Origin: Kribbella sp. NBC_00382
GTDB taxonomy: Bacteria; Actinomycetota; Actinomycetes; Propionibacteriales; Kribbellaceae
Reading direction: 5' to 3'
Assembly (NCBI RefSeq): GCF_036067295.1
Contig: NZ_CP107954.1
Location: forward strand, 992,001-1,056,000
DNA length: 64,000 nucleotides
Below the pieces are notes generated by a model. That model did not search any database and was not told the DNA's origin. It was given only the letters and a program-made list of their open reading frames with translations. This document shows, piece by piece, positions 61,891 to 64,000 of the stretch. A program made the position numbers and the translations under genes. Positions within the stretch are counted from its first letter, which is position 1, and the number at the start of each line of letters is the position of its first letter.

Positions 61891-63014
61891 TGACAGTGGG
61901 TACGCCGACGGCGACTGCGCCGTCTCCTCCGGGGCGGATCGGCAGCAGCATTCCTGCGAAGGAGCTGCTGGACTTTCTCGATGCCTTGGGGAGTTGGCGG
62001 GATCGGCGTCGGGCGGAGCTGGACGAGCTCGACCAGGCCGCCCTGAACTCGGCCGACGCCGACGCGCTGAGCGGCGACATCGTCTTGTCGATGGCGGTCT
62101 GGAAGGCGGTCTCGGACCGGTACGAGCTGATCCTGGTCACCTGGGACTCCGGCCGGGTTGGAACGACCGAGACCGAGCGGATCTCGACGCTGATCTGGGG
62201 CGGCCTGGACACCGGTGGCGCGGCCGGTTCGCTCGCGGTTTCGTTGCCTGAGGCATGTACTTTGTCGGACGCGCTCGCGTCGACGCTGCGGGCCAAGCTC
62301 GCGCTCGAACCCGGTGATGCCGACCTGGCGGCGCGGTTGCGCCAACTGCGGGCAGGCGTCGAGCGGATCAACGACCTGGTCGCGATCGAGCCCGCGAGCA
62401 CCCGCAACGCGGCGATCGCGACGCACCACGACCTCGACCGGCGTACCACCGATCTGACCGAGCGGGCCAAGCGTGGCGCGGACATCGGCGGGCTGATCGG
62501 GCCGCTGGAGATCGACGCAGCGCATGCCGAGCGGGACCTCATCGTCGGCGCAGCGACCCGTCGCGAGCGGGCGGCCGACGTGGCCCGGGCTCGTGCGGTC
62601 CGGACCGAGCTCGAAGCGCAGGGGCAGGCGGTACGGACCCTGGCGGACCGTTGCGTCGCTACGGTGACGCCGGCGCCGCGGCTCGCAGTACCGGATGTGA
62701 CTGCGTTGGGGCCGGTGCCGAACACACCGGCCGAGTTGGAGAAGTACCTGACCCGGCTGGACGCAGTACGGCGTGCACTGGGGCAGGCACAGACGGCGTA
62801 CGGCTCCGCACTGGAGCGCAAGGACGAGTTGGCCGGGCGGCTGGACGCGTATCAGGTGAAAGCCGGCAGCGTCCCCCGGAGCAGTGGTACCACCGATGAC
62901 CTGGCAGAGCTCTACCGACGCGGCCGTGAGGTGCTCGACGCGGAACCAGTGGACCTGGTTCGGCTCGGCGCGCTCGTTGCGGCGTACCAGACGTATCTGG
63001 GAGTGACGACATGA
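61890..63014 (+). CDS. coiled-coil protein of the PknG operon, unknown function
   Basis: A 374-residue mostly helical protein without transmembrane segments: PAKELLDFLDALGSWRDRRRAELDELDQAAL at the N-terminus, long charged helices in the middle (TERAKRGADIGGLIGPLEIDAAHAERDLIVGAATRRERAADVARARAVR), and a short C-terminal domain. It sits between glnH and pknG with overlapping ends (TGATG and ATGA), a position where mycobacteria have no gene. Could be a scaffold linking the sensor to the kinase. Confidence 0.75.
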   Translation: MTVGTPTATAPSPPGRIGSSIPAKELLDFLDALGSWRDRRRAELDELDQAALNSADADALSGDIVLSMAVWKAVSDRYELILVTWDSGRVGTTETERISTLIWGGLDTGGAAGSLAVSLPEACTLSDALASTLRAKLALEPGDADLAARLRQLRAGVERINDLVAIEPASTRNAAIATHHDLDRRTTDLTERAKRGADIGGLIGPLEIDAAHAERDLIVGAATRRERAADVARARAVRTELEAQGQAVRTLADRCVATVTPAPRLAVPDVTALGPVPNTPAELEKYLTRLDAVRRALGQAQTAYGSALERKDELAGRLDAYQVKAGSVPRSSGTTDDLAELYRRGREVLDAEPVDLVRLGALVAAYQTYLGVTT

Positions 63015-64000
63015 CGACCAACGCCTGCACACAGCCGGGTTGTACCGGCACGATCCAGGACGGCTACTGCGACGTTTGCGGCTCACCAGCCGCCGCGTCC
63101 GCAGCGGGCACGCCCGTATCGGCTGTCACGGGAAGGCCGGGCATCTCCGGCGCACCGACGGCCTCCGGCGCGTGCACGCAACCAGGTTGCTCCGGGACGG
63201 TGGTGGACGGCTACTGCGACGTCTGCGGCACTCCTGCCGGTGGAAGCAGCTCTGCAGCGCTGGACCCGATCAGTACCGCCTCGACTGTGTCGCGTGCGTC
63301 CAACCGCCTGGCGTCGACCCCACTGGGCTCGGCCCGGGCGACAGCGGCCGGCTCCAAGCTCACCCGCAAGCTCGGTACTTCGTCGACGCGCCTGCGTGGA
63401 GCACGACTGGGCGCCGGCCTGACGCATGTGCCGCCGATCCCCGCGATCGACGCCAGCAAAGCGATCCTGGCCAACCCCATGGTCCCCGAGGAACGCCGCA
63501 ACTGTCCCAACTGCGGCAACCCGGTCGGCCGCTCGCGGGGCGACCAGCCCGGCCGTACCGACGGCTTCTGCCCGAAGTGCCGCAGCCCGTTCTCGTTCTC
63601 GCCGAAGCTGCAGGACGGCGACCTGGTCGGCGGCCAGTACCTGGTCCGCGGCTGCCTGGCGCACGGTGGCTTCGGCTGGATCTACATGGCCCAGGACCAG
63701 AACGTGTCCAACCGCTGGGTGGTGCTGAAGGGCCTGCTGAACTCGGAGGACCCGGACGCCGTCGCGGCCGCGATCGCCGAGCAGCAGTTCCTGGCCCGGG
63801 TCGAGCACCCGCTGATCGTCGAGATCTACAACTTCGTCACCCACGACGGCGCCGGCTACATCGTGATGGAGTACGTCGGCGGTACCTCGCTCAAAACCCT
63901 GCTCAAGCAGCGGATGGAGGCCAACCGCGGTCAGTACGACGCGCTGCCGATCGACCAGGCGATCGCCTACATGCTCGAGATCATGCCGGCGTTCTCCTAT
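63011..64000 (+). CDS. pknG: PknG-type serine/threonine protein kinase, 3' end outside the window
   Basis: At least 330 residues, truncated by the window edge. N-terminal part: two repeats CTQPGCTG...DGYCDVCG (C6/C11/C20/C23 and C55/C60/C69/C72), each a small zinc-ribbon, then the PknG rubredoxin-like domain (NCPNCGNPVGR...GFCPKC). The kinase starts VGGQYLVRGCLAHGGFGWIYMAQDQN with the ATP Lys in VVLKGLL, and reaches IVMEYVGGTSL. In mycobacteria PknG controls GarA and glutamate metabolism. Last visible gene of the operon. Confidence 0.93.
   Translation, partial: MTTNACTQPGCTGTIQDGYCDVCGSPAAASAAGTPVSAVTGRPGISGAPTASGACTQPGCSGTVVDGYCDVCGTPAGGSSSAALDPISTASTVSRASNRLASTPLGSARATAAGSKLTRKLGTSSTRLRGARLGAGLTHVPPIPAIDASKAILANPMVPEERRNCPNCGNPVGRSRGDQPGRTDGFCPKCRSPFSFSPKLQDGDLVGGQYLVRGCLAHGGFGWIYMAQDQNVSNRWVVLKGLLNSEDPDAVAAAIAEQQFLARVEHPLIVEIYNFVTHDGAGYIVMEYVGGTSLKTLLKQRMEANRGQYDALPIDQAIAYMLEIMPAFSY

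Noticed and set aside
1-64000. tRNA, rRNA, CRISPR arrays, prophage or IS elements
   Set aside because: No cloverleaf, spaced repeat array, integrase or transposase found in any gap or frame.

Overview
The window is a high-GC actinobacterial chromosome segment. The gene style (GTG/TTG starts, ATGA overlaps, SigR-like and leaderless promoters, the PknG/GlnH locus, XPB helicase, HelD, ECF41 sigma factor, Tat lipoproteins) fits the Propionibacteriales/Nocardioidaceae area, and Kribbella is my best guess. That is an inference from gene content, not a database match. About 65 genes are packed tightly on both strands. I see no rRNA, tRNA, CRISPR array, prophage or insertion sequence.

Layout. 1-4008 (minus): five genes of a nitrogen-starvation/cyanide-associated (Nit1C-type) cluster, cut by the left edge. 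4164-9893: acyl-CoA synthetase, a solitary Mrr-type restriction enzyme, secreted and lipoprotein genes. 9972-14099: NRAMP metal transporter, phosphoesterase, DUF427, hydrolase, acetyltransferase. 14158-21600: DNA-repair helicase XPB and its helicase-associated partner, separated by aminopeptidase N and an alpha-carbonic anhydrase, then an HD-protein remnant. 21753-28383: a sialic-acid-type island (decayed MobA-like gene, GntR regulator, DapA-family lyase, sialidase without a signal peptide, and a divergent ABC importer without its ATPase) with a palindrome over the sialidase start codon. 28552-33882: PAP2 phosphatase, HelD-like RNA polymerase motor, ECF41 sigma factor, MFS exporter and its ArsR regulator. 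33947-41444: two HD-domain/transmembrane/PQQ-propeller paralogues (one with lost metal ligands) flanking an oxidoreductase, a class A beta-lactamase, palindromic repeats and an AlkD-type repair protein. 41445-43236: repeats, a SigR/SigH-like promoter, a short leader ORF ending in a Cys codon, and a free-standing EF-Tu that has no cysteine. 43239-50601: serine hydrolase/DUF4031/CutC, LacI regulator, small proteins, a multicopper oxidase operon with two small membrane proteins, and an HTH/ClpN/DUF998 operon driven from a 47-bp palindromic promoter. 50727-56024: ArsR/SRPBCC/RibD-like operon, protease inhibitor, Pth2, thyA-folA, a secreted glycosidase. 56210-64000: a seven-gene overlapping operon TelA, XpaC-like, CbbX-like AAA+, GlnX, GlnH, coiled-coil protein, PknG (cut by the right edge).

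How the genes work together. The last operon looks like an enlarged version of the GlnX-GlnH-PknG amino-acid sensing pathway known from mycobacteria. The Nit1C-type genes, the sialidase island and the multicopper-oxidase trio are each self-contained units. The cysteine-free EF-Tu with a thiol-stress-type promoter and a Cys-terminated leader ORF is the most suggestive candidate for an undescribed regulatory arrangement.
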